DNA of 64,000 bases from Cricetomys ansorgei (Eukaryota; Chordata; Mammalia; Rodentia; Nesomyidae). This document shows positions 32,835 through 43,593 of the stretch, in pieces (position 1 is the first letter of the stretch; each line of letters begins with the position of its first letter). The notes below the pieces were generated by a model. The model made no database searches. It was not told the origin of the DNA and saw nothing but the letters and a program-made list of their open reading frames with translations. The position numbers were made by a program, and so were the translations under genes. The stretch spans positions 1,994,501 to 2,058,500 of the forward strand of contig JAMJFZ010001657.1 of the NCBI GenBank assembly GCA_026225945.1, given 5' to 3'.

Positions 32835-34650
32835 AATAAACTCTAGTCAGTGTCTCTCCCCACCCTCCATCCCCAGAACAGAAGAGGACAAAAGAGATGA
32901 TGATGCTCGGATTTTATTGACTGACAGTGGTAACTGGTTGCTTTATAACTCATTCTGACATGTTTCAGTATATGTAGTATTCTGTAAATTATTTTTAGAT
33001 TTTCTATTAGTTTATTTTTGTTGTTAGAGGCATTAATGAAACATTCCTAAAGATTATCAGTGCACACAAAATCATCACTGAACAGCATCTTCATATTTAC
33101 CAGTATAGAGCTTAGGAATTTGATTTATCTTCATGGTATGATTTATTATTTGAGGGAGAAATGAGCAGTAAAAAGGAGTAAGAGAATAGTTTATCATAAT
33201 ACCGTTTTTTTCTGAAATGCCTACCTGTCGCATGTTGGGGGTTAGGCAGTGCTGGCAATGGAGCCTGGAGCCTTACACATGCTGACAGAAGCCCCAGCTG
33301 CAGCCATGTTGTGTGTTGTTTTCCAAACCGACCTCTCCCGAAGTCGCAGCACCTTTCATATTGACCCACCTGGATCACTAGCATTTACTTCTCCAGGGTC
33401 GAGGCTGTCTCCTCACCACTTGGGAGACATTAGTCACTGTAGGCAAGTCACATTTGGATCCTAAAATGTGTGGTTGGAAGTGTGAAGAGATACTGAGGGT
33501 CTGCAAGGACAAAGGACAAAGGAAGAAGAGTAACCTTAAAATGTAGAGAGCATCACACCCTAGCCAGGCAGGCAGAGCGAGCCCTGGACACCTCGTGTCT
33601 CATGGTAGGGTCACGCTCAGGGGCATCTGCTATTTGTGATGATACTTGCCAAGCACTCAGGCTGACTTGAGTCATGAGGAGACATTAGGTAACTAGTTTG
33701 AGGGATGATCTGCAGACAAAGCGCCCAGTGTTTCCAGGTATCCATGATAGCCAAACTGGCCTGGGTTGGAGGAGAAATGATGACTACAGACAGCCCAGTA
33801 CCCTGGACCAGGAAGAGTACACTAGTGACGGGAGTTGGCAAAATTTGGGTAGGACTGGCTGTTACTTAAATAGTTGTGTGTTGATAGATCTGTCTTGACT
33901 TTGATCACTGTAACTGGTCTACTGTAGGTCATTAGCACACGGGGAAGCCTGAGCAGGCCTGTGTGGGAATTCTTTGCACTATTTTTGAAAAATTTGGAAG
34001 TACTTAAAAATGAAGTTAAGCAAGGAGAAAATTAACTCAGAGGGCTGGGAGGTAAAGGCTGTGACAGGCATGCTTTGTGCTAGAGCCTTGGATGGTCAGG
34101 AACTGGCTGTTTTTCTTTGCTTCAAGAGTCTCTGTAGCAATAGGGCTCGCTAAGGTTTCTGGGTAAGGGATCCTGGGACTAATGAGGCAGGGCTGCATGG
34201 GATTGCAACTCCCTGTTGACAAGGTCTTAATTAGTTAATTAATTAATCAATCCACTGATTTTTGTATGGAGCTGTAATTACATATTAGGGTGTCCTGTGA
34301 CAGTGCAGGTTACCTGAGCTTTGCTGTTGTGGCTTCCAGACTCCCTCGCTGGAAATGTAGCCCTGTAATTAACTTGCTGATTTGTTTCTGTTTTTATCGT
34401 GCTGCTTTGAATTTGGGTGAGTCTGTGGACTCTTCTGCAGTCAGTCGTATATTCAGTTTGATCTTTATTGGTGGCCTCTTAGGAAGAGCTGATTTTTAAA
34501 AGTTTTTTAAAAATTATTTTATTTAAAATTGAAATATTATGCTAGACATATACTAGACATATGTTTTGTTGTTCTCAGAAAAGACAAAAATTTTCATATA
34601 CATAGTAAATAGCAAACTTATTGGCTGCGTCCCTGAGACCCACCTGGGAG
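32835..34650. other. Repeat-poor intronic block
   Basis: About 1.8 kb with no SINE, LINE or LTR I recognise and no plausible exon. The short TTAA run near 34230 is the only low-complexity sequence. Confidence 0.5.
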
Positions 34651-34654
34651 CCTT

Positions 34655-35085
34655 GCGGTCGGTTGTCTTAGATAGGTTTCTTTTGCTGTGATAAAGACCA
34701 TGACCAAAAGCAACAAAGGGTTTCCTTCATCTGACAGTTTACGGTTGTTCATCACTGAGTGAAGCCAAAGTAAGAACTCAAGGCAGGAACCTGGAGGCAG
34801 GAACTGAAGCAGAAGCATTGGAGGAGTGCTGCTTACTTTCCTGGCTTGCTTCTCATGGCTTGCTCAGCCTTCTTTCTTATATAACTCAGGACCATCTGCC
34901 CAGGGTGGCACTGCCCATAATAGGCTTGGAACTCTGACTTCAATTTTTTTTTCAAGAAAATTCCCCACAGGCTTACTTATAGACCATATGATAGAGGCAT
35001 TTCTCAATTGTGGGTCCACTTCCCAGATAACTCTAGCTTGTGTCAAGTTTTCAAAAAAAAAAAAACAAAAACAAAAAAAACAGGT
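34655..35085 (+). repeat. Rodent interspersed repeat with A-rich end, family not named
   Basis: 'gtttcttttgctgtgataaa', 'gaccatgaccaaaagcaaca', 'ggaacctggaggcaggaact', 'gcttgctcatggcttgctc'-like sequence and 'ctctagcttgtgtcaagttt' follow the order of a common murid repeat. It ends in an A-rich run (35053-35080). Confidence 0.65.
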
Positions 35086-35199
35086 CATAGGTAATAATTA
35101 GAATGGAAGAAATGAACACACTGGCAGATGCCACTGTTCACAAGAGTGCTGGCATGTGGGTTATATGGTATATAACTCTTAAATCCTGGCCATTTTGAC

Positions 35200-35375
35200 T
35201 GGCATGTGTGGAAGACCTTGGACTTGGGAGTCAGAAAATCTAGGACTGCACTAGATGGTCCTTTAACTTTTCTGATCATAAATTTCTCATCTGTAAGTCT
35301 GGACCCATTAGCACATCTTTTGAAGTTACCATGAACACTGCAGAAGCAATGTGCAGTCAGTGTCCTTGGCCTGCA
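35200..35375 (+). repeat. MIR SINE
   Basis: 'gaccttggacttgggagtca', 'ctttaacttttctgatcata' and 'atttctcatctgtaagtctg' follow MIR order. Confidence 0.65.
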
Positions 35376-35509
35376 GACACCTAAGATTCATGGCTGCGTT
35401 TTTAACCACTCTGTCCACAGTTCAGATTCTGCTTTGTTTACAAATACCTGTAACAGTGGTAGCATTTGTCAAATGACCTGTGTTATAGATCCTAAGGATT
35501 TAGAATTGT

Positions 35510-35683
35510 CTTTTACATTTATTTATTGTGTGCTTGTGAGGGTGCATATGTGTCATGGCACATGTGTGGTGGTCAGAGGATAGTGGGAGTTGGTTCTCTT
35601 CTTTTACCATGTTGGTCCTAGGGATCAAACTTGGGTTGTCAGCTTGGTGACTAGTACCTTTACCCCCTGAGCTGTCTCCCTAA
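35510..35683 (-). repeat. B3 SINE
   Basis: 'ttatttattgtgtgcttgtg', 'gggagttggttctcttcttt' and 'ccccctgagctgtctcccta'. Directly followed by a second antisense B3. Confidence 0.8.
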
Positions 35684-35878
35684 ATGATTTATTTTTATCT
35701 TCTGTGCATTGATGCATATATGTTTTGCTTGAATGTATGTCTGAATGAGAGTGTCAGTTCCCCCAGAACTGGACTTAAAGGCAGTTGTGAACTGTCATGT
35801 GGGTGCTGAGAATTGAATCTGGAACGTCCAGAATAGCAGCCAGTGCTCTTAACCACTGAGCCACCTCTTCAGCCCTGA
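35684..35878 (-). repeat. B3 SINE
   Basis: 'gatttatttttatcttctgt', 'gtcatgtgggtgctgagaat' and 'ctcttaaccactgagccacc'. It forms a head-to-tail pair with 35510-35683. Confidence 0.85.
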
Positions 35879-36134
35879 ATTAGATTATTTATAAGGTGTA
35901 TAAAAGGGTGAGCAAAAATGCAGAGGCAGAGTTATTAATTAGGTCTTTAAGACTTTTCTCTCAGGGTCTCTCAGGGTTCAGATCTTTCCTCCTGTTGCAG
36001 GGACACAGGTTAGTCTGCTATAATCTGTTCCCTCCCCTCATTTGTATTAATTTACCTTTCATTACTATTTGGTTTTAAAAGTATTGTTTTCTCTTTTTTC
36101 TTTTTTTCTCTCCTTCCTCCTCTCTCATCCCCCT

Positions 36135-36275
36135 CCCACTTCGAGAGACAGAATCTTATGTAGCTTAGACTGACCTTGAACTTGGCTATGTAGTTCAGAT
36201 TGACCTTAAACTCCGAATCCTCCTGCCTCCAACCTCTTTGTGCATGGGTTATATAGTCCTATGTGCTTGGCTGGT
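36135..36275 (-). repeat. Diverged B1 SINE
   Basis: 'cgagagacagaatcttatgt', 'agcttagactgaccttgaac' and 'aatcctcctgcctccaacct'. It ends about 117 bases before the microexon. Confidence 0.55.
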
Positions 36276-36333
36276 ATGTTGTTTTCTTATTGAAAATTTA
36301 CATGTTCAAGAAGAGTTCTAAAGTATACTTCTT

Positions 36334-36391
36334 TGCTAACCCTTGTCCCTTTTCTTTCATGTCTATGGCAACACTGCGCTTGGGAATTCAG
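36334..36391 (+). promoter_or_regulatory. Splice signals upstream of the 13-nt microexon
   Basis: A strong branch-point match, TGCTAAC (36334-36340), lies about 53 bases before the exon. A pyrimidine tract (36341-36360) follows it, then about 30 bases without a strong tract before 'ttcag'. A distant tract with TGC just upstream of the AG is a layout described for microexons. That this drives inclusion here is inference. Confidence 0.5.
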
Positions 36392-36404
36392 GGGCCAGCC
36401 CAAG
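36392..36404 (+). CDS. Kif13b: KIF13B exon 3: 13-nt microexon
   Basis: Borders are 'ttcag|ggg' and 'aag|gtaaga'. The first base completes Arg50 (CG|G) and the rest encode Gly-Gln-Pro-Lys (51-54), giving RGQPK as in KIF13B. The next exon continues with IFAYDHCFW, so the protein needs this exon. Its length is not a multiple of three. Joining exon 2 directly to exon 4 shifts the frame and runs to a TGA near the start of exon 6, inside the P-loop region. It should therefore be constitutive, or skipping would give no motor. It is too short for ORF finders or most aligners. Support is the exact frame rescue plus both splice sites. Confidence 0.93.
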
Positions 36405-36849
36405 GTAAGAGTTCCTCACACGATGTTTGTAGAGATATCTGTGGATGTCCCTGAAGTACTGGGCATTCTCTCCTCAAAACTGAAAACTTCTCCCCACTGG
36501 TTTCTAAAAGCAGCACAAGCTGTTGGCTGCCTCACGACTCCAAAGCTGCTTATAGGCACAGGCAGGGCTGGAGGGCTGTGGAGAGCAGTGCTCCCTGGCT
36601 AGCTCTGCCTAGTCTCCTAGCAACCCAACACTCCTTGTGTGCCATAGAGTGACATGAAATTGATTCTTCCAAACTGTGGCCACTCTGAGCTAATTCAACT
36701 CATATTGCTCCTAGACAGTTTGGGATGCTTTGCTAGACCCATGGGATCCTAATGGAGCCCTGATGATGGGCTCTAGCTTTCTCTAGGGGCTGTGGTTGCA
36801 TCTCACATTGGAGCCAAATTCTGAGAGCATCCTTAAATTTTTTCCTAAA

Positions 36850-37028
36850 TTACATTTTTTAATTCATATTTGTGTGTGTGTGTTGCACATCCTGCTGCAC
36901 ATCGACAGCACATGTGTAGAGGTCAGAGGACAACTTTCAGGCATTGCTTCTTTTCTTACACCATGTGAGCACCAGGGATTGACTGAGACTTAGTCAAAGG
37001 GCAGACCCCTTTACCCAGTGAGCCAACT
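36850..37028 (-). repeat. B3 SINE
   Basis: GT-rich start, 'gtagaggtcagaggacaact', 'gagcaccagggattgactga' and 'ccctttacccagtgagccaa'. Confidence 0.8.
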
Positions 37029-37077
37029 TTTGTATGAAACTGTTGGCGTCTTTGTATGCCAGGGGTCTAAAATTTTT

Positions 37078-37350
37078 TTAAAGGTTTATTTTATTTTATT
37101 TTATTTCATTTCATTTTATTTTATTTTATTTTATTTTATTTTATTTTATTTTATTTTATTTTATTTTATGTGTCTGAGTGCTTTGCCTTCATGTATGTAT
37201 GTGCACTGTGTGCATGCCTGGTGCCCATGGAGTTGAGAAGAGGATGTCGGATTCCCTGGGACTGGAGTTACAGATGGTTGTAAGCTACCATGTTGGTGCT
37301 GGGAACCCTGTCCTCTGCAAGAGCAGCAAATGCTCTTACAGCTGAGCCCT
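37078..37350 (-). repeat. B3 SINE with long (TTTTA)n end
   Basis: A (TTTTA)n run (37085-37169) precedes 'gtgtctgagtgctttgcctt', 'gggactggagttacagatgg' and 'gagcagcaaatgctcttac'. Confidence 0.9.
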
Positions 37351-37844
37351 GTGGATTTTATTCTTATGGGTCCTCTGAGTCAGCATAAAGCTTACTTGTA
37401 ACTGGACAATTCTCTGAAGTTACTTAGAACTTCCAGGAAATTCAGTTGGCTAATTCTTGGGCTTGTTTTTGTTTCACAGCCTGTGGTTGAGCTGTAATTC
37501 TACACTGTTACTGTTGCGGAAATATGTGCAGACATGCCTTTTGGGATCCTTAATGACCTTTCTAAACAGTGCTTTAATATGACACTGGTCTCCATACGTT
37601 TGTGGGCTTTGCCTCATTTTGGCTACTTTTTTTTTTTTTGTAGAAGAAGCTGGAGATTCAGTAAAGATGTACAGAAACCACCTCACAGCATTTAAAAACT
37701 CCCCATGCTTTATTTAGTGAACTGTTCTTACTTCTTGGAGAAAATGCTTTGCAGACTAAAAAGTCTGAAAGGGGAAGCCCACATCCTTAATAGTCTGCTT
37801 CCTCTGGGGGAGAGTTGTAGTTGGCAAATGGGAGATCTTCATTT

Positions 37845-38062
37845 TTTTAAATCTTTTTTTATTCTGTGTGCATGTGTATGCACACTCTTGTATGTTCACT
37901 CTGCCATGTGCATACTATGTTAAGCACTTAGAAGTCAAAGGACAACTTTGGGGAATCAGTTCTTTTCTTCCACCAGTTGAGTCCTGGGGAATTGAACTCA
38001 GGTCACCCATCCATCAGGCTCGGTGGAAAGTACTTTTCCCTCTGAGCCGTCTCACCAGCTCT
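37845..38062 (-). repeat. B3 SINE
   Basis: 'ctgtgtgcatgtgtatgcac', 'gaattgaactcaggtcaccc' and 'ctctgagccgtctcaccagc'. Confidence 0.85.
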
Positions 38063-38310
38063 ATTTTTATTTTATATTTTTCTATTGAATTTGTTAGTGT
38101 GAATATGTATTTCTCCTCTGTTCATTGGAAAACTTTTTTTTTTTATTTAAAGAAATAATGTTTAATTAGAAAGAAGGGAACAAGGCAGGACAGTGAGGGA
38201 GGGGACAAATTAAAACAGCATATGCCTGAAATGACACAAATGCCAGAAGGAAACCCATTGCTTTGTATGCTCACTTAAATAATTTGTAATAACAAAAGAA
38301 TGGAGAAGGG

Positions 38311-38490
38311 GGTCCTGTGGTAGCTCACACCTTTAACCTCAGCAGTCCAGAGGCAGAGACAGGTGGTTCTCTGAGAGTTTAAGGCCAGCCTGGTCTACAC
38401 AGTGAGTTCTAGGCTTGCCAAGGTCTAGTGAGACCCTGTCTCAAACAAACAAACAAACAAGCAAACAAGCAAACAAACAAAACAAAACAT
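38311..38490 (+). repeat. B1 SINE with (CAAA)n tail
   Basis: 'gtagctcacacctttaacct', 'aaggccagcctggtctacac' and 'gagaccctgtctcaaacaaa', then a CAAA-rich tail (38441-38488). Confidence 0.9.
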
Positions 38491-39462
38491 CTCAAACTCA
38501 AATAATCTAGTATTAACTGCTTATAGCGGAAAATCCTAAAACATGAAAACTACCCAGGTGAAAAGCCTGCTCCATACCAAACCTAGCTTCCAACTTTAAC
38601 ATCAGCAACCCAGTACAACTTATCTAATTGTTGGGGATAAAACCTATCCTTGTACTTGTTAGACAAAGGCTCTATCTCTAAGCTATATCCAAGCCCATTC
38701 CTAGTCGTTCAACATACTGTTTTATAAGGAAGAAAAGTATATTCATTAGCCAGCGAAGCAAACATAGTCTCTAGAAGTCAGTGTCCACTGCACCAGCTTT
38801 CATAAAGGGGAGCAGGCTATAAAGCTGTAAGGAGATGCTAGCTACAAAATGGGCTATTATCAGGACATCCTTGACAATTGTATAAAATACTCATTAATTT
38901 GGGCCTGTGAATGGAGCATGCTTGAATATGGTTTGATTGTCATCTGCCTTTGTTTCAGGCTAGAAGATATCTGTTATAATTGATAAAATTGTTAAAACTT
39001 AAAGGGAACCATTTAGTGTTTTTTGTAAATAAGAACTACTATTTATTAGTCTTTAGCTTTGTGCTCAGCAGGGCACATGAGTCCCTGCTTCTTTGAAGTT
39101 TGCTTTCTTAGATTTAAGTTGTGTTAGGTAAGTGCTCTCAAACTTGGGTAGATACTTTAAGTGGAAGAGAAAAAAAAGACAACATGACTAAGGATATTAA
39201 TGAATTACTGCAAGACCCTGCTTCAGAAAACCAGCTAACCAAACAGTAAAAATAAACTTTCTTTTTAAGATGGTACACACATAGTTACTATTGTGCATAT
39301 TGTTTCACAAGCTTCCTTTTTACTTAACACTGCCGATGGTTTTCCTTGTAAGGAAATCTAAGTCACACAGATGTCACTGTGGGACCACATGGATCACTAA
39401 CCCCTACTCTCTGGCAGCAGTGTTAGTGTTTATCTGAGGGGTAGGCAGCTGAAATATGGTCA

Positions 39463-39543
39463 CTGTGTAGTCCAGCCTGAAACTTGACTGTCCTCCTGCC
39501 TCAGTCTCTCAGGTGTTGGATTTGTGCCATTAGGCCTGGCTAA
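39463..39543 (-). repeat. B1 SINE fragment
   Basis: 'gtgtagtccagcctgaaact', 'tcctcctgcctcagtctctc' and 'gccattaggcctggct'. It lies 85 bases before exon 4. Confidence 0.6.
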
Positions 39544-39628
39544 TAACAACACTATGCATTATCATAATGGCATATGTAATGTTACGATTTTGTTCTTATG
39601 CACTCTTGTTATTTTCCCTCTGCAACAG

Positions 39629-39689
39629 ATATTTGCTTATGATCACTGTTTCTGGTCCATGGATGAATCCGTCCGAGAGAAATATGCAG
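39629..39689 (+). CDS. Kif13b: KIF13B exon 4
   Basis: This is 61 nt. Acceptor 'gcaacag', donor 'g|gtaact'. It encodes IFAYDHCFWSM and DESVREKYA (about residues 55-74) plus the first base of Gly75. The [FY]-x-[FY]-D-x-x-[FY]-W pattern is the kinesin-3 beta3/alpha1 entry region. The frame matches both neighbours exactly (20 codons plus one base). Nothing is broken. Confidence 0.96.
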
Positions 39690-40469
39690 GTAACTGAGCA
39701 CAGCATCCTGTGCATTTAGTGCTGTGGAGGCATTTTGGTGTGCCCTCTCTGACTGCCATGGTGTCATTCGTCACTTTTAAGCAGTGTCCAGGCAGCTGCT
39801 TCCAGCATTTGCTATGAAAGGTTTTGTGCTATCTGGGGACTGAGAGACTTCAGTGTGATGTTCTTAATGTGAAATGGTAAATATTGATGACTATGGGATC
39901 TCACAGAGGCAATCTCACATATGCAATCTCATGTATATCTCACGGGACCAGGACATCATAAGCATAAAGGCCCCCCATGATTTTTGTGATGTGGTCTAGA
40001 GGTACTTGGCGTAAGTGGAGAGGAGCCCCACATGGGAGCCCAAGTTCTAGTCCTCAAAACCTCTGTGATATGCCCTAATTCTCCAGGCCTGCCAGAGGCT
40101 TCCCTCTGTACCACATTCCTTCTCAGTTCCTTTGCTCCTATTCTACTACCTCCCCAAAGATAACTGCCTCATCCCTATCTCTCTACAAGATTAGGATTGT
40201 GTGACTACCCTTTGTTTCTTGTATCCCTGATTGCCAGGCTCACCTGTTTCTAAGCGGTAGCTTTTACACATTGAGCATAGTATTTTCTTGGCTTTTGTTA
40301 TAAGAAAGATCATGGTTAACAAAAAACAATTAAGGTCCCTTTGGTCTCATTGGCCCAGTGGTGACTCTAAGGTTCACTCAAATTCAGAAGTGTGATAACT
40401 GAACTGGTAAATTGACTACAAAATGAGGTAGATGGAATACTTTTGTTAGATACAACAGTATCTGGTTCT

Positions 40470-40677
40470 TCCATTATTTCATGTGTATGAGTGTTTTGCC
40501 AGCATGTATGTGTGCCCATATGTGCCTGATGCTCATAGAGGCTAGCTAGAAGAGGGGTTGGATCCCTACAACTAGAGCTATAGATGGGTTTGAGCCATGT
40601 GGATGCTGAGAATTGATCCCAGGTCCTCTGCCAGAACGGCAAGTGCTCTTAAATTATGAACCATGTCTCCAGCCCCT
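40470..40677 (-). repeat. B3 SINE
   Basis: 'tttcatgtgtatgagtgttt', 'tgccagcatgtatgtgtgc' and 'gaaccatgtctccagcccc'. Confidence 0.85.
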
Positions 40678-40869
40678 ATTTCCAGGATCTCATTTCCTGT
40701 TCTAACTGTTGTGAATTGTAAGTCAAGTAACTTGAAATTTTTGTGAGGACAAGGAAACAAGGGAATTGACATGCATGATTTTTCTGAACTCTAGTACACT
40801 TTGAATAAAAGTTATGGTATGTAGTTAAATTCAGACACATCTAGGTCCTAAGTTTAAATTTCAGATGTT

Positions 40870-41046
40870 TAGGGCCGGTGAGATGGCTCAGATGGTAAAG
40901 GTGCTTCTACCAAGCCTGATGATCTGAGTTCAGTCTCCAGGACCACATACTGGAAGGGGAGAAGCAACTCCTACAGGTTGTCCTCTGACCTGCACACATG
41001 TGGCAACACACATCCATGTGACACTCACATACAATAGAGAAGACTG
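40870..41046 (+). repeat. B3 SINE
   Basis: 'ggccggtgagatggctcaga', 'ctgatgatctgagttcagtc' and 'ggttgtcctctgacctgcac'. Confidence 0.85.
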
Positions 41047-41339
41047 CTGAATCTTAATCACCAACTGTAAAATAAGTAGCTCTTGAGCTCTCTGTGTTGC
41101 AAGGCTTGATTTGAGTGTTCTAGTGCAAGCTGTGTTACAGAGAACCCTTTACTGACTCTCCTCCTACTCTACTCAGAAATAACCTGTGGGACAGAAGCTT
41201 TTCGAAGCATGTATCAATCTTAAAAATCTTGTTTGGGGATAAATAAGTAGATTGTGTTTTTGTTATTGTTGAGATTTTTGGAATTCCAATTTTACTCATG
41301 TGTGCTTTGGCCTTAAAATATTTCCTTGTGCTGCTTTAG

Positions 41340-41432
41340 GTCAAGATGATGTTTTCAAGTGCCTTGGGGAGAACATCCTTCAAAATGCATTTGATGGCTA
41401 CAATGCCTGTATCTTTGCCTATGGACAGACAG
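41340..41432 (+). CDS. Kif13b: KIF13B exon 5: into the P-loop
   Basis: This is 93 nt. Acceptor 'ctttag', donor 'g|gtaatg'. It finishes Gly75 and encodes [20 protein letters not shown] then [10 protein letters not shown] (about 76-105), plus the first base of Gly106. This covers helix alpha1 and the strand leading into the ATP-binding P-loop. The intron falls inside the P-loop, splitting the codon of its second Gly, with S-G-K-S in exon 6. The frame is exact on both sides. Confidence 0.97.
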
Positions 41433-41756
41433 GTAATGTGAGCTAATACATATTCACACATTTGGGCATCCCTCCATGAAAGAGAAGATGAAGCCATGTT
41501 TTCTGTATTTGTTGCATGTATTGCTTACTTATCCTGTGTTATTTTCTATGACAGATGATGAAATTAGGCAGTGGGATATTTTCTAAGACAGTGCAGTAAA
41601 AATTAGAATTAGAATACTTTGTTTCGATTTTTCCCACGTGAATTTTTTTCTTAGTAATTTGCAGAGCTATGGCCATTGAGCTTATTATTAGCTGTGTCTG
41701 TATATTGCAGTGCTTTAAGTATCATGACAGAGAGAATACCAAAAAGAACCTGCTAG

Positions 41757-41995
41757 CAGGGCTGACGAGATAGTTCAGTGATTGAGAACATTTGGTGCCT
41801 TTTAAGAGTACCTGAGTTTGATTTCTAGCACCTATGTGGTGGCTAGAAATGATCTGTACAGATTACACAATCACCTGTAACTCCAGTTCCAGGAAACCTG
41901 GCACCCTCTTCTGGTATTGGTGGCACCAGGCATGCAAATGGTGCACAGACATGTGGGCAGAACACCCATATACATAAAGTAAAAACTAAAAGAAA
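41757..41995 (+). repeat. B3 SINE
   Basis: 'gggctgacgagatagttcag', 'ctgtaactccagttccagga' and 'ggcaccctcttctggtattg', with an A-rich tail. Confidence 0.85.
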
Positions 41996-42570
41996 AAGTT
42001 TTTAAAAGAACACACTTGTTAATATCTTACTAGTCATAACTGGTAAAAACTTTAGCTTCTATACTTTGTAATTAAAGGAAGAAAACCAACTTAAAGTGAA
42101 ACTAGTTACTTTCATAACGGTTCATCATGTGACCTGTTCAACTGGACACTGCTCTTCATAGAACAGTGTTTATGATGTGTTTGGGCATCATGTGTTGTGT
42201 CCAGAAGAACAGAAAATTCTGAGCCAGGCAGTGCCTTCTCGTCTCTTGCCCCTGCCTCTCACCAGACAGGCCTTTCTACTTCATCGTTTCCTCATTGTAA
42301 GATGCTGATGCTTCAGACTCTCCCACAGGATTGGCATGATGAATTACCCTGTGCTCATGTCAGGAAGGGCCAGGGATGTCAGAAGTAGAACATTAGTTTT
42401 AGAGACTGTGATAGGTGACACAGCAGGAACTTGTAAGGTTGAAAGCACACAAATATTGCAAAGCCATTGGTACTGGGAGGGGCAGATTACACCTGAGTGT
42501 CACGTGTCATCCATGGTAGTAGGACTGTGGTGATTCAGTCTTTTATCTTTCCATTGTCTATGTTTTCTGG

Positions 42571-42614
42571 CCCTCCCTCGCTCCCTCACTCCTTCCTTCC
42601 TTCCTTCCTTCCTT
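42571..42614. repeat. CCTT/CCCT-rich tract
   Basis: Pyrimidine-rich 'ccctccctcgctccctcact' followed by about five CCTT units. Confidence 0.85.
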
Positions 42615-42629
42615 TGCTTCTTTCTTTCT

Positions 42630-42735
42630 TAAGATAGGATCTCTTTCTGAAACCCAGCCTGACTTTAACCTTGCTATCCTTCTGCCTCAACCTCTGGAGT
42701 GCTGGTATTGCGAGTGTGTGCCATCACAGCTGACT
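42630..42735 (-). repeat. Diverged B1 SINE
   Basis: 'aagataggatctctttctga', 'tcttctgcctcaacctctgg'-like order and 'gtgtgtgccatcacagctga'. Confidence 0.6.
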
Positions 42736-43042
42736 TCAGAGTCTTCTTTAATGGACATGTATTTCTGTTACAGTGGAAAAGTGTATTTCGAATACAGTGC
42801 CTGTGTATTAGAGGAAGGTTATTATTTGTTCAGTGCACTATTGCAGGAGGGCAGTAAAATGATTTGCTCCAAAGCATATGGGTACTGTGTCCTTTGATTT
42901 CAGTAGTAGGATTATTTATAATAAGAGTATCAGATGATTCCTAGCTTACTTAGAAAACTTGAAAAATCTTGCTATGTTTTAGTTGTTTTAGGCATTTTTT
43001 TTAAAATATGAAGATTATTCAAGGAGGGTCTATCTATTTTGG

Positions 43043-43043
<1 letters not shown>

Positions 43044-43074
<31 letters not shown>

Positions 43075-43171
43075 AGACAGGCTGTCAAGTGGAGGAGGTT
43101 GGCTTTGAATTCCTGATCCTCCTTCCTCTGTCTGAGTGCTGAATTAGAAGTGTGGACCATTATTTCTGGCT
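43044..43171 (-). repeat. B1 SINE with T30 run
   Basis: A run of 30 T (43044-43073), then 'gagacaggctgtcaagtgg', 'ttggctttgaattcctgatc' and 'tctgtctgagtgctgaatta'. Confidence 0.75.
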
Positions 43172-43412
43172 AAGTTTTTTCTTTCTAGACCATGTTTACT
43201 TTTGTTTTACACAAGTAAATAAGAACTTCTGTATGTTCCATTCTCATTATGCTTGGATGCATTTCTTATTCTATTCATATATATGTATATTTATATTTAA
43301 TATATTTTGTGCATTTTGCTAAGTCCTAAAAATTTATTGTAAGTAGTAGAAAGAGGGTTGAATGCCTTCACACTTCTCCAAGAGGTAGTAATGGCTCCAT
43401 TTCATTTTTCAG

Positions 43413-43593
43413 GGTCTGGAAAGTCTTACACCATGATGGGCACAGCTGACCAACCTGGATTAATCCCCAGACTCTGCAGCGGACTCTTCGAAAGAACCCA
43501 GAAAGAGGAAAATGAAGAACAGAGTTTTAAAGTCGAAGTGTCCTACATGGAAATTTATAATGAAAAAGTCCGAGACCTTCTTGACCCCAAAGG
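43413..43593 (+). CDS. Kif13b: KIF13B exon 6: P-loop end through beta4-beta5
   Basis: This is 181 nt. Acceptor 'ttcag', donor 'gg|gtaaaa'. The first two bases complete Gly106; then [58 protein letters not shown] and K (107-165), ending with GG of Gly166. SGKS closes the P-loop; Lys109 and Ser110 are the phosphate and Mg contacts by family analogy. SYMEIYNE and VRDLLDP are standard kinesin core motifs. The ORF extends upstream into the intron by chance; the true start is the AG at 43411-43412, shown by frame and homology. Confidence 0.97.

Larger units (their letters stand above)
1370..36391 (+). other. Kif13b intron 2 (35,022 bp)
   Basis: This is the largest intron in the window, bounded by 'gtaagt' and 'ttcag'. 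It contains most of the repeats listed separately, plus unique-looking blocks at about 1380-1990, 8040-9280, 10085-10970, 12160-13180, 13330-14610, 14690-15940, 19550-20240, 22090-23430, 29470-30140, 31180-31710, 32830-34650 and 35880-36130, where I see no gene or known element. No second gene is visible on either strand. Confidence 0.9.
36405..39628 (+). other. Kif13b intron 3 (3,224 bp)
   Basis: Bounded by 'gtaaga' and 'caacag'. It holds three antisense B3 copies and a B1, listed separately. About 38490-39460 and the last 85 bases are unique-looking, with nothing recognised. Confidence 0.9.
39690..41339 (+). other. Kif13b intron 4 (1,650 bp)
   Basis: Bounded by 'gtaact' and 'ctttag'. It has an antisense B3 (40470-40677) and a sense B3 (40870-41046). 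The rest is unique-looking. Confidence 0.9.
41433..43412 (+). other. Kif13b intron 5 (1,980 bp)
   Basis: Bounded by 'gtaatg' and 'ttcag'. It contains a B3 (41757-41995), a CCTT run with a B1-like fragment (42571-42735), and a B1 with a 30-base T run (43044-43171). About 42000-42570 and 43175-43410 are unique-looking. Confidence 0.9.

Noticed and set aside
37085..37169. Regular repeats that might suggest a CRISPR-like array
   Set aside because: It is a TTTTA simple repeat at a SINE end with no spacers; the genome is mammalian.
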